Below, in pieces: positions 5,635 to 13,532 of a stretch of DNA of 13,607 nucleotides. Origin of the DNA: Sphaerochaetaceae bacterium (GTDB lineage: Bacteria; Spirochaetota; Spirochaetia; Sphaerochaetales; Sphaerochaetaceae); contig JALNVT010000046.1 in assembly GCA_023231265.1 (NCBI GenBank), positions 1-13,607 of the forward strand. Reading direction: 5' to 3'. The position numbers and the translations under genes are program-made. Below the pieces are notes generated by a model. The model was not told the DNA's origin. It did no database searches and worked only from the letters and a program-made list of their open reading frames with translations. Within the stretch, counting starts at the first letter, position 1, and every line of letters starts with the position of its first letter.

Positions 5635-6699
5635 ATGACAAGAAAGAGACTTACATTATTTATATTGCTTTTTGCAATATTTGTTTTAATTGGTTGCACA
5701 AAGGATACAACCTCAAAATCTGATACAACCAGTTCAGATATAGCAGAAAGTACAGAGACAGAGAAGAATGTTCTTGTTTTCATTCCAGGAGCTGTTGATG
5801 GAAACCCTCCATATCTAAATTTGAATAATGGATCACTGCAATATGCAGAAGAACATCCAAATGTCAAAATAAAGACCTATGAAGCAGGATTCAATCAAGC
5901 TGAATGGGAAAGTCAATTAACAAGTCTTGTTGCATCAGGTAAATATGATATTGTCTTGACAACAAACCCATCTCTTCCTGAAATATGTGATGACATTTCA
6001 AAGAAGTTTCCCAATCAGAAGTTCATAATTACAGATGCATATTTGAATGGTAATGAAAATATAAAGACATATGAATACAATCAATATCAGCAGTCAGTCA
6101 TACTTGGCTATCTTGCAGGTTTGATTACAACAAGCGATATGAAGAATATAAATTCTGATAAGAAGGTTGGATTCATCCTCTCTCAGGAATACCCTCTCAT
6201 AACAGATGATATCATCCCAGGTTTCAAGGAAGGTCTTCAGCTTGCAGATGAGGATGCAACAGCCGATGTTCGTATTGTTGGTAACTGGTATGATGCATCA
6301 AAGGCTTCAGAGCTCGCTCTTTCAATGATAGATGGTGGAGTTGATACCTTCACATCCATTGCAGGTGGTGCAGCTGAGGGCCTCTATAAGGTTGCAAAAG
6401 AGAAAGGCCTCTATGTTGTTACCTATGATATCAATTCATACAGCGACATTCCTGGAACAATTGTAGGCAGTGGAGATATAGAATCAATCAAACTTGTAAA
6501 ATCTGCTTTTGAAGAGGCTTTCAATGGGACTCTTGATTATGGGAATGCCGAAATTGTTGGTATTGAAGAAGGGATTGTAGATTTTTACTGGGAAGACCCA
6601 CTTTTCAAGCAGTCAGTCAGCTCAGATGTTTACGATACATTCATGTCTTGGTACAATCAAGTAAAAAATGGAACAATAAAAATCGAGAAGAATAATTAA
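5635..6699 (+). CDS. BMP-family substrate-binding lipoprotein of an ABC importer
   Basis: This binds a small molecule outside the cytoplasmic membrane and delivers it to the ABC permeases encoded next. The 354-residue precursor has a hydrophobic signal with lipobox LIGC (lipidated Cys21) and a Thr/Ser-rich linker to about residue 43. A periplasmic-binding fold of the BMP/PnrA (TmpC) type follows: SLVASGKYDIVLTTNPS (about 97-113), VILGYLAGLIT (155-165), VGFILSQEYPLITDDIIPGF (178-197), NWYDASKASELALSMIDGGVD (217-237) and VVTYDIN (261-267). The N-terminal D-x-S-F-N motif typical of nucleoside-binding BMP proteins is not seen; the equivalent region reads VDGNPPYLNLNNG. The ligand may therefore not be a purine nucleoside. 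GGAG lies ten bases before the ATG. The stop overlaps the ATPase start (TAATG). Confidence 0.88.
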   Translation: MTRKRLTLFILLFAIFVLIGCTKDTTSKSDTTSSDIAESTETEKNVLVFIPGAVDGNPPYLNLNNGSLQYAEEHPNVKIKTYEAGFNQAEWESQLTSLVASGKYDIVLTTNPSLPEICDDISKKFPNQKFIITDAYLNGNENIKTYEYNQYQQSVILGYLAGLITTSDMKNINSDKKVGFILSQEYPLITDDIIPGFKEGLQLADEDATADVRIVGNWYDASKASELALSMIDGGVDTFTSIAGGAAEGLYKVAKEKGLYVVTYDINSYSDIPGTIVGSGDIESIKLVKSAFEEAFNGTLDYGNAEIVGIEEGIVDFYWEDPLFKQSVSSDVYDTFMSWYNQVKNGTIKIEKNN

Positions 6700-8198
6700 T
6701 GGCAGATACGGCTATATCAGTAGAGCACCTATCAAAGTGGTATAAAACAGAATCTATTATGGCAAACGATGATCTCACCCTCAGTTTTCACAGGGGTGAG
6801 ATTACCTGTATTGCTGGAGAAAATGGTGCAGGCAAATCTACGTTGATGAAAATTCTTTTTGGAATGACAACTCCAACAAGTGGAAAGATCTTTGTAGATG
6901 GTAAAGAGGTACAGATACCACATCCACTTGTGGCACAATCTCTTGGTATTGGAATGGTCCATCAGAAATTCAAACTGTTCAATGATCTGACAATCAGTGA
7001 GAACGTTGCTCTTGGAGTTGAGAAGAAGAAGCATTTTCTTCTGGACAAGAAGACAATCAGAAAAGAAGTTCAGCAGTTGATTGATGACCACAGCTTCAAA
7101 CTCAACGCAGATGATAAAATAAAGAATTTGGGAACCGGAGAGAAACAGCTTGTTGAGATACTCAAGATGCTTTACAGAAAGGCAGAGATTCTCATATTTG
7201 ATGAGCCAACTGCTGTTCTAACTGAAAGTGAGACTCAATCACTTTTCAATACAGTAAGAGAGCTAAAAGAGGCAAACAAATGCATCATCCTCATAACTCA
7301 TAAGGTTGAGGAGATTTTGGCTATATCTGACACCATATCTGTTATGAGAAAGGGAAAGTTGATTGGAACATATGAAAGATCTCATCTTGATGAGAAAAAA
7401 CTATCAGATCTGATCATGGGAGAGCATGTTGATCAAGTCAAGGTTCATAAGGTGGGTAACAATTTCTCTGAAGAAGACAGAGTTATAAAATTCGAAGATG
7501 TGACTGTATATAGAAAGCATCAGGCAAAGCCTCTTCTTGATCACATTTCATTCAACGCTCATCGAGGAGAGATTCTTGGTTTCTGTGGAGTCAGTGGAAA
7601 TGGAATGGGAATTCTTGAGGCAATTTTGGGTGGAATGCTTCCAATTAGCAGCGGACACATTTATTTAAACAACAGTGAGATAACCAATCTTACTTCAGAC
7701 AAGCTGAGAAAAAAAGGTCTTGCTTTTGTTCCTGCTGATAGATACCAATATGGTTCCGCCGCAGATGGCACTCTTTCAGAGAATCTGATTATAAATCATA
7801 AAAATCATCTCAAAGAAAGAAATGAGTTCTCTTACCCTCTCATAGAACAATTCGATATTGATGGCACGGTAGATCAAAAGATGAAGACATTAAGTGGCGG
7901 TAACATACAGAAAGCCATTGTTGCCAGAGAGATAGAGAACATGAAATCATACATTGTTCTCTCAAACCCCACCTGGGGAATGGACCTTGCTGCTACAGCT
8001 TACATTCATTCTCAGATCATTAATCTGAAAAGAAAAGGTGCATCTGTAATTCTTCTATCATCAAATGTAGATGAGGTACTTCTTCTATCTGATAAGATAA
8101 ATGTACTCAACAATGGAAGAATTGTAAAATCTTTTGATGGCAGCAAACATCTAGATAAGCTAATTATTGGAGAGTACATGCTGGGGAAGAAAGTATGA
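6699..8198 (+). CDS. Double-domain ABC transporter ATPase, sugar/nucleoside type
   Basis: This ATPase powers the importer from the cytoplasmic side. The 499 residues form two fused nucleotide-binding domains. Domain 1 (about 6-240) has Walker A GENGAGKST (40-48), Walker B ILIFDEP (164-170) and H-loop His201, with an off-consensus signature NLGTGEKQ. Domain 2 (about 262-495) has a signature LSGGNIQK (398-405) but a degenerate Walker A, GVSGNGMG (297-304), lacking the lysine. Its Walker B region reads YIVLSNPTWGMD, with no catalytic Glu. Such asymmetry is normal for RbsA/YufO-type ATPases, so ATP hydrolysis probably occurs at one site. The start ATG overlaps the preceding stop by one base, and the stop overlaps the next gene. 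A strong hairpin lies about 75 bases into the gene. Confidence 0.93.
   Translation: MADTAISVEHLSKWYKTESIMANDDLTLSFHRGEITCIAGENGAGKSTLMKILFGMTTPTSGKIFVDGKEVQIPHPLVAQSLGIGMVHQKFKLFNDLTISENVALGVEKKKHFLLDKKTIRKEVQQLIDDHSFKLNADDKIKNLGTGEKQLVEILKMLYRKAEILIFDEPTAVLTESETQSLFNTVRELKEANKCIILITHKVEEILAISDTISVMRKGKLIGTYERSHLDEKKLSDLIMGEHVDQVKVHKVGNNFSEEDRVIKFEDVTVYRKHQAKPLLDHISFNAHRGEILGFCGVSGNGMGILEAILGGMLPISSGHIYLNNSEITNLTSDKLRKKGLAFVPADRYQYGSAADGTLSENLIINHKNHLKERNEFSYPLIEQFDIDGTVDQKMKTLSGGNIQKAIVAREIENMKSYIVLSNPTWGMDLAATAYIHSQIINLKRKGASVILLSSNVDEVLLLSDKINVLNNGRIVKSFDGSKHLDKLIIGEYMLGKKV
6772..6802 (+). repeat. Strong hairpin early in the ABC ATPase coding region
   Basis: ATCTCACCC (6772-6780) and GGGTGAGAT (6794-6802) form a perfect 9-bp inverted repeat, with a T-G pair possible inside, around a 13-base spacer. 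It is not followed by a T-run, so it is not a standard terminator. It lies just after the binding-protein gene and could protect that mRNA 3' end or slow ATPase translation. Confidence 0.45.
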
Positions 8199-9208
8199 TG
8201 AAAAAATTGAAAAACAACAAAACACTCAAAGGAATATTGACAATAATCTCCTTGAGTTTGATTATATTGGTGGTTCTTGCCTTTCTTTTGAGCGATGAGC
8301 CACTTCTCACCTTAAATGCAATATTTGTGGGCCCTCTTTCAAATCTTTATTATTTTGGTAACACTCTGAATTCAATGATTCCTCTTATGTTGGGTGGACT
8401 TGGAATTCTTGTTGCATTGAAATGTGGATTGATGAATTTAGGAGGAGAAGGTCAGATATATCTAGGTGCATTGTTTGCATCCATCTTTGCCTATAAGTTC
8501 CAAGGTTTGGGCTACATCAGCATTGTAATTGGATTGATTGCTGGTTTCTTAATATCTTCATTGATTGCAGGTATAAGTGGTATCTTCAAGGTCAAATACA
8601 ACACCTCTGAGATGATAACTTCTTATTTGATATCGGTTGTTGTAACATCCATCACCAACTATTTGATATCATCCCCCTATAAAGATCCAAAAACAAACCT
8701 TGTTGCAACATCAAAGATAAAATACATGCTGCATGATATACTGCTGCCATCTCAACTTACAACTGGAATAATATATGCTGTGATTATCATCATTGTTCTC
8801 AACCGCATTTTAAATCACACACGATTTGGATATGAGAACAGAATGGTTGGTTACAACAAAGAATTCGCTCGTTATGGTGGTATCTCAATAAACAAGACCT
8901 ACATGCTATCAATGCTGCTGAGTGGAGGTCTTCATGGCCTTGCAGGTGGTTTTGCAATTGTAGGTACATATGGAACTGCAATAAAGAGCTTCTCAAGTGG
9001 TATGGGTTGGAATGCCATAGCAATTGCATTGATTGCATTGAACAATCCACTGGGAGTTATTCCAGCTGCCTTCTTCTTTGCTTGGATAAATCAAGGTACA
9101 CTGATTGCTATGCAGACAACCAACATCACCAGTGATATTGCTCTCATCGTTCAGTCCTGCATCTTATTCTTAACAACTTCAGTTGTTCTATTAGGAGATA
9201 ACAAATAA
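8195..9208 (+). CDS. ABC importer permease 1, BPD_transp_2 family
   Basis: This is one of the two membrane subunits of the BMP-type importer. The 337 residues contain about eight to ten hydrophobic segments beginning near residue 14. Family landmarks are NLGGEGQIYLGA (81-92), the NTSEMITSYL region (136-145), GLAGG (248-252) and GMGWNAIAIALIALNNPLGV (269-288). These match YufP/NupP-type nucleoside permeases in order and spacing. Two adjacent ATG codons, at 8195 and 8198, could start translation; the first overlaps the ATPase stop by four bases (ATGA), the second by one (TGATG). GGGGAAG upstream is a weak ribosome-binding site, so translational coupling is likely. The stop overlaps the start of permease 2. 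Confidence 0.9.
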   Translation: MMKKLKNNKTLKGILTIISLSLIILVVLAFLLSDEPLLTLNAIFVGPLSNLYYFGNTLNSMIPLMLGGLGILVALKCGLMNLGGEGQIYLGALFASIFAYKFQGLGYISIVIGLIAGFLISSLIAGISGIFKVKYNTSEMITSYLISVVVTSITNYLISSPYKDPKTNLVATSKIKYMLHDILLPSQLTTGIIYAVIIIIVLNRILNHTRFGYENRMVGYNKEFARYGGISINKTYMLSMLLSGGLHGLAGGFAIVGTYGTAIKSFSSGMGWNAIAIALIALNNPLGVIPAAFFFAWINQGTLIAMQTTNITSDIALIVQSCILFLTTSVVLLGDNK

Positions 9209-10068
9209 TGAACAGTCTAATAAATAACACTCTCAGTATTTTGACTCCACTTCTGTTGATTTCAACAGGTGCTCTAGTTACAGATCTTGCAGGATCTTTG
9301 AATATAGCACTTGAGGGATTGGTGACAATAAGTGCATTATTCTCAATTATAGGTGTATCTATTACCAACTCAATTGTACTGGGTACCCTAATTGGAATAT
9401 CTTCATCAATGATTCTTGCATACATACTCTCCACAATAACAAGCAAATTGAAGGCAAACATATTCATAACTGGACTTGCAACAAACCTACTTGCAACAGG
9501 TATCTGCTCTGTTACAACTTTCTCAATCTACAACACAAGAGGCAATGTAAAATTTGAAAATTTAAAAGCTATTTCTAAATTCAGCATTGGTGGAATTGAA
9601 ATAACGCTCTTCTTGATTGTGTCTTTGATTTTATTGGCTCTCACCTATGTATTTTTGAACATGAGTGCAACCGGACTCCGAATAAGAGCCTGTGGAATGG
9701 ATCCTCATTCTTTGAAGAGTTATGGTATCTCAAGAAGCAGGACAAAGCTGATTGCCTTTTTGATCTCAGGTTTCTTCTGTGGAATGGCTGGTAGCTATCT
9801 CTCTCTGAATCTTGGATCCTATGTAGCTGGTATCAGCTCAGGAAAGGGATGGATTGGTCTTGTAATAATTTACCTTGCAGGATCAAACATAAAGTATCTA
9901 CTTCCTGCTGCACTGACTTTTGCAGTGGCAGAGGCACTTTCAATCTATTATCAGGGCATAACAAATCTGCCTCCAGATATTGTCTTGGCTCTTCCATCTG
10001 TATTCACTTTACTAGTTATGGTAATTGTCTCTATAATCGTATACAAGAAAAACTTAGTTCAGAGGTAA
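9208..10068 (+). CDS. ABC importer permease 2, BPD_transp_2 family
   Basis: This is the second membrane subunit and probably pairs with permease 1 as a heterodimer. The 286-residue protein is shorter, as is usual for the YufQ/NupQ-type partner, with about eight hydrophobic segments. Landmarks are LNIALEG (31-37), the cytoplasmic coupling-loop region TGLRIRACGMDPHSLKSYGI (155-174) that should contact the ATPase, GMAGSYLSL (192-200) and GKGWIGLVIIYLAG (212-225). The ATG overlaps the permease 1 stop by one base (TAATG), and AGGAG lies ten bases upstream. The kinase gene follows after three bases. Confidence 0.9.
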   Translation: MNSLINNTLSILTPLLLISTGALVTDLAGSLNIALEGLVTISALFSIIGVSITNSIVLGTLIGISSSMILAYILSTITSKLKANIFITGLATNLLATGICSVTTFSIYNTRGNVKFENLKAISKFSIGGIEITLFLIVSLILLALTYVFLNMSATGLRIRACGMDPHSLKSYGISRSRTKLIAFLISGFFCGMAGSYLSLNLGSYVAGISSGKGWIGLVIIYLAGSNIKYLLPAALTFAVAEALSIYYQGITNLPPDIVLALPSVFTLLVMVIVSIIVYKKNLVQR

Positions 10069-10071
10069 TAA

Positions 10072-11502
10072 ATGATTTTAGCATACGACATTGGTACAAC
10101 CACTTTAAAATTAGCTTTGATAGATGAAAGAGGTAATTTTTTCAACTATCAAGAGCAGAGGGTCATGAGCCAAATAGATGGCGATAGAACTGAATGCAAC
10201 AGCCAAGACTATCTTACCTTTCTGTCTCTTTACCTCAAAAGTGTCGACACATCACTCATCGATGCAATATCAGTAAGTGCAACTGGACCAAGTCTAGTTC
10301 CCACTCTTGGTGAGCCTGTAATTGAAAATGAACTTATAAAGGTCAAAGCATATCCGACACGCCTCTATCTTGATAAAAGAGGACAGTGCAAAAGTCCTGA
10401 TGTAAGTAAATTCTGGAATGAATATGTCGATGGCTCCTTCATCATTCCTTCCGTTCTGGCAATGAGAGAGAATGAAAATGCTACATTTGAAAATACAAAA
10501 CACTTCCTATCAGCAGATGGATTTGTTAACTATGCTCTTACAGATTGCCTTGCAACTGTGAACTCTCCAGATGGACTGTTAAAATATTATTGGAATGATG
10601 AATGTCTAAATCACTTCAATTTAAGTGATGAGAAATTTCCACCAATTGTCGATTCTGGAATAGTCCTAGGAAGGATAAGAGAGGACATTGCCAGGACCTT
10701 CAATTTAAAAGAAGATGTGAAGCTCATATCAGGTGGTGTTGATTTTTATGTGAACATACTCGGCTCAAGAGCAAATAAGAATGGTGTCATGTGTGATAGA
10801 GCAGGTACAAGTGAGGGGCTCAATCTCTGCAGTGATATACCCATCGCAATTGATGGTCTTCTTAATTATGAGCATCCTATCGATGGAAAATTCAATGTAT
10901 CTGGAATGATCTCAACAACAGGAGCAGCTGTTGATTGGATAAGAAAGGTAATGAACATCGATGATAAGGACTACAATTATTTCTACAAACTGGCATCATC
11001 AGCAAAAGATTCAAGCGAGCTAATATTTCTACCATACCTAAGTGGTGAGAGAGCTCCAATTTGGAACTCTCATGCTAAGGGCGTGATGTTTGGAATGGGA
11101 CTGGATTCTGGAAATGCTGAGATTGCGAAAGCTGTTGTCGAAGGAACCGCTCTTGCTCTTAAGGATGTAATCAAGACCATGGAGATGGAGGGGGCCTCAA
11201 TAGATGAGATAAATTTTGCCAATTCTCACACTTTAAACAACTACTATCTTCAATTGAAATGCGACATCACAAACAAAAAAGTAAATATAATTGAAACACA
11301 ATCAGCGGAATTGCTTGGTATTGCAATGCTCTGCTACAGAGAGATGGGAGTTTACTCATCATTGGTAGAAGCAATTGAAAATATGAGTAAGATCACACGA
11401 ACATATTTCCCAAATCTAGAGAATGTTGAGAAATATGATAAGATGTACATACGATATAAACACCTGTACAAGGTACTGAAGAATGAATTTACAAAAATTT
11501 AG
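10072..11502 (+). CDS. Divergent FGGY-family carbohydrate kinase
   Basis: This probably phosphorylates the compound brought in by the preceding ABC importer, using ATP in the cytosol. The 476 residues span both FGGY domains. DIGTTTLK (6-13) is the N-terminal phosphate motif, GGVD with Asp224 is the probable catalytic base, GTSE is at 245-248, FLPYLSGERAPIWNS at 319-333 is the xylulokinase-like FGGY signature, and SAELLGIAML (411-420) is the C-terminal family helix. Two landmarks are altered. The substrate-loop W-x-D-x-R motif is replaced by KAYPTRLYLDKRG (92-104), and the glycine-rich adenosine motif before the C-terminal helix reads FANSHTLNNYYLQLKCD (382-398). The start is three bases after the permease stop, with AGAGG upstream. 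The substrate is unknown; a pentulose, a polyol or a nucleoside-related sugar are possible. Confidence 0.87.
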   Translation: MILAYDIGTTTLKLALIDERGNFFNYQEQRVMSQIDGDRTECNSQDYLTFLSLYLKSVDTSLIDAISVSATGPSLVPTLGEPVIENELIKVKAYPTRLYLDKRGQCKSPDVSKFWNEYVDGSFIIPSVLAMRENENATFENTKHFLSADGFVNYALTDCLATVNSPDGLLKYYWNDECLNHFNLSDEKFPPIVDSGIVLGRIREDIARTFNLKEDVKLISGGVDFYVNILGSRANKNGVMCDRAGTSEGLNLCSDIPIAIDGLLNYEHPIDGKFNVSGMISTTGAAVDWIRKVMNIDDKDYNYFYKLASSAKDSSELIFLPYLSGERAPIWNSHAKGVMFGMGLDSGNAEIAKAVVEGTALALKDVIKTMEMEGASIDEINFANSHTLNNYYLQLKCDITNKKVNIIETQSAELLGIAMLCYREMGVYSSLVEAIENMSKITRTYFPNLENVEKYDKMYIRYKHLYKVLKNEFTKI

Positions 11503-11526
11503 CTTTATTTTTTCACAAAATCATAG

Positions 11527-11555
11527 TATACTTTGAAATAATTATTCAGTATAAA
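11527..11555 (+). promoter_or_regulatory. Candidate -10 elements before the EAL gene
   Basis: TATACT (11527-11532) and TATAAA (11550-11555) are both good -10 hexamers in the 75-base gap after the kinase gene. Neither has a convincing -35 at the right distance. They suggest that the EAL gene can be transcribed separately from the transporter operon. No terminator was seen in the gap, so read-through is also possible. Confidence 0.3.
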
Positions 11556-11577
11556 GGCCTAACAGGAGTTAAGTTTA

Positions 11578-13464
11578 GTGTACAATTTAAGTTACAATAT
11601 TGTGGGATTTATTTTTATAGTCATTCTCTCCTGTTATTTTCTATTCAGTCCTGTGTTTCCTAACCTTTCAAACAGGCGCTACAGATTGATACTTCTGCTA
11701 TCTGCTGCTTCAATCGGTCTTGATACGCTCACAGCATATACAATAAACAATGCACAGCACTATCCAATAGCTCTCAATTATGCTCTGAATATAATATTCT
11801 TTTTACTGAATCTTAGCTTGCCCTACTTATTCTATCAGTACACAGTGATACTGACAAAGATCAACAGCTTAAAAAAGAAGTTTATCAATAAGATATTTGT
11901 GCTTTTCTACGTGTTTCAGACATTCATCATCCTATCAACTCCAATATTGCACCTCATGTTCTACTTTGATGAGAACCTCATATATACTCATGGAAGTCTG
12001 TATGTCGTCATAACAGGTTTTGATTTGATAGTTATGCTAATTTCTGGGCAAACTGTCATCAAATATGGGCAAAAGATGCCAAAAATACAGAGAGTGGTGG
12101 TTATAGTCTACACCACTCTTTTAATTGCCATAAACTTTGTTCAAATTTTGATTCCGTCGCTTTTCATAAACGGATTGATATTATCCATTGCAACATTCCT
12201 GATGTTTCTTACAATACAGAACCCAAGTTCCTATTACGATTCTTTGACACCGAACTACTCAAGAGAGACATTCCTTGAATATCTTGAGATGTTGATCCTT
12301 GAAAAGAAGCATTTTCAAATCATATTGATTGATATAGCAGAAACAAGGGGCATCAGAAAGACATTTGGAGAGAAAATCTGCTCCGACATAATCAAAAAAA
12401 CAGGACAAAAGGTAATAAATGCAACCAACAGAAAACTGACCTTCAGAATGGAGGATGATATTTTTTGCGTCATCACCTTCAACAAGGAAAAACGTGATGA
12501 AGTAATTGCAAATTTGAAGCATGAATTCCCTCTGAAGCAGGATTATGGTGATTATTCCTTTGATGTTGATGTCTATTTAAATTATACTGATTCTCTATAT
12601 GATTTTGAAAATATAAATGAAGCATCTCGCTTCATAACAGACTGCATAAATTTAGCTAAAAAACATTTTTTGACTCTCATCAACAATGATGCCATTGATT
12701 CAATCAAAAGAAACAAGCAGATTGAGGACATACTGGAAACATCTCTTTTGAATCGTGATGTTGTTGTTTATCTTCAGCCAATAATATCCACTGAAACAGG
12801 AATATGCAGACATGCAGAGGCTCTTGTGAGACTGTATGATGAAGATCTAGGATTGATAATGCCAAATGAATTCATTGGTATGGCAGAGAAAGATGGAAAT
12901 ATAACAAAGCTGGCTCCTTTGATGCTTGAAAAGGTATGCAAATATCTCAATGAGACAGAACTCCCAGATACCCTTGAGAAGATATCGATAAATCTCTCTG
13001 TAATGGATTGTTTGAATCCAGATTTTGACAAAATAGCTCTTGATATTCTGCATAAGTACAGCATAAATCCAAACAGAATTATCTTTGAAATTACAGAGAC
13101 TGTAGCTACCCTCGCTCCGCAGCTGAAAAGCACAATGATCAATCTTAAAAAAGAAGGTGCAACCTTGGCTTTGGATGATTTTGGATCTGGTTATGCCAAC
13201 ATAGATTCAATTGCAAAACTTCCTGTCGACATCATAAAAATTGACAAACAGTTTCTTGATTTAGCAGATAAATCAAGATATAAAGCTCTCCTTGAGAGTG
13301 TCATGGTTGCTCTGAACAAACTTCAGTTGGAAACAGTTGTTGAAGGAGTTGAGCGTCAAGAGCAAGCAGATTTGATAAAAAGTTTCGGAGGAACTTATCA
13401 GCAGGGCTATCTCTATTCCAAACCTCTCTCTCTGGAAGATTTTACCAAATTCATAAACAATTAG
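11578..13464 (+). CDS. 7-TM, degenerate GGDEF, EAL-domain c-di-GMP phosphodiesterase
   Basis: This probably degrades the second messenger c-di-GMP at the inner face of the membrane. The 628 residues contain about seven transmembrane segments (near 5-27, 36-56, 63-92, 104-130, 141-161, 172-192, 196-214), a GGDEF-like domain (about 220-370) and an EAL domain (about 380-626). The GGDEF active-site loop reads RMEDDIF (290-296), so cyclase activity is not expected. The EAL domain retains EAL (414-416), Asn472, Glu504, Asp533-Asp534, Lys554, Glu589 and Gln609, so it should be active. The start is GTG, chosen because AGGAG lies nine bases upstream and the next Met is far inside the membrane region. 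The N-terminal domain may sense a ligand or the membrane state. No target is evident from the neighbours. Confidence 0.9.
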   Translation: MYNLSYNIVGFIFIVILSCYFLFSPVFPNLSNRRYRLILLLSAASIGLDTLTAYTINNAQHYPIALNYALNIIFFLLNLSLPYLFYQYTVILTKINSLKKKFINKIFVLFYVFQTFIILSTPILHLMFYFDENLIYTHGSLYVVITGFDLIVMLISGQTVIKYGQKMPKIQRVVVIVYTTLLIAINFVQILIPSLFINGLILSIATFLMFLTIQNPSSYYDSLTPNYSRETFLEYLEMLILEKKHFQIILIDIAETRGIRKTFGEKICSDIIKKTGQKVINATNRKLTFRMEDDIFCVITFNKEKRDEVIANLKHEFPLKQDYGDYSFDVDVYLNYTDSLYDFENINEASRFITDCINLAKKHFLTLINNDAIDSIKRNKQIEDILETSLLNRDVVVYLQPIISTETGICRHAEALVRLYDEDLGLIMPNEFIGMAEKDGNITKLAPLMLEKVCKYLNETELPDTLEKISINLSVMDCLNPDFDKIALDILHKYSINPNRIIFEITETVATLAPQLKSTMINLKKEGATLALDDFGSGYANIDSIAKLPVDIIKIDKQFLDLADKSRYKALLESVMVALNKLQLETVVEGVERQEQADLIKSFGGTYQQGYLYSKPLSLEDFTKFINN

Positions 13465-13532
13465 CTAAAAAAATATCTTTTTTGTACATCATATATTGCA
13501 GGGAGTTGCTAATTATTCAGTAATTTAGACGT

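Noticed and set aside
5586..5867. Minus-strand frame of 93 codons across the BMP gene start
   Set aside because: It is antisense to the signal peptide and N-terminus of the BMP lipoprotein, and the translation has no recognisable features.
6732..7091. Minus-strand frame of 119 codons in the ABC ATPase gene
   Set aside because: It is antisense to the Walker A region of a certain gene. The Cys/His-rich translation looks like a reading-frame shadow.
12774..13142. Minus-strand frame of 122 codons in the EAL gene
   Set aside because: It is antisense to the EAL catalytic domain, with no ribosome-binding site or domain seen.
13465..13490. Terminator after the EAL gene
   Set aside because: Only a short A/T-only pairing (A-run against T-run) is present. 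It is too weak to call a terminator, although the T-run is suggestive.
13459..13514. Inverted repeat AATTAGC / GCTAATT
   Set aside because: The arms are seven bases, AT-rich and more than 40 bases apart, which is easily chance in this composition.
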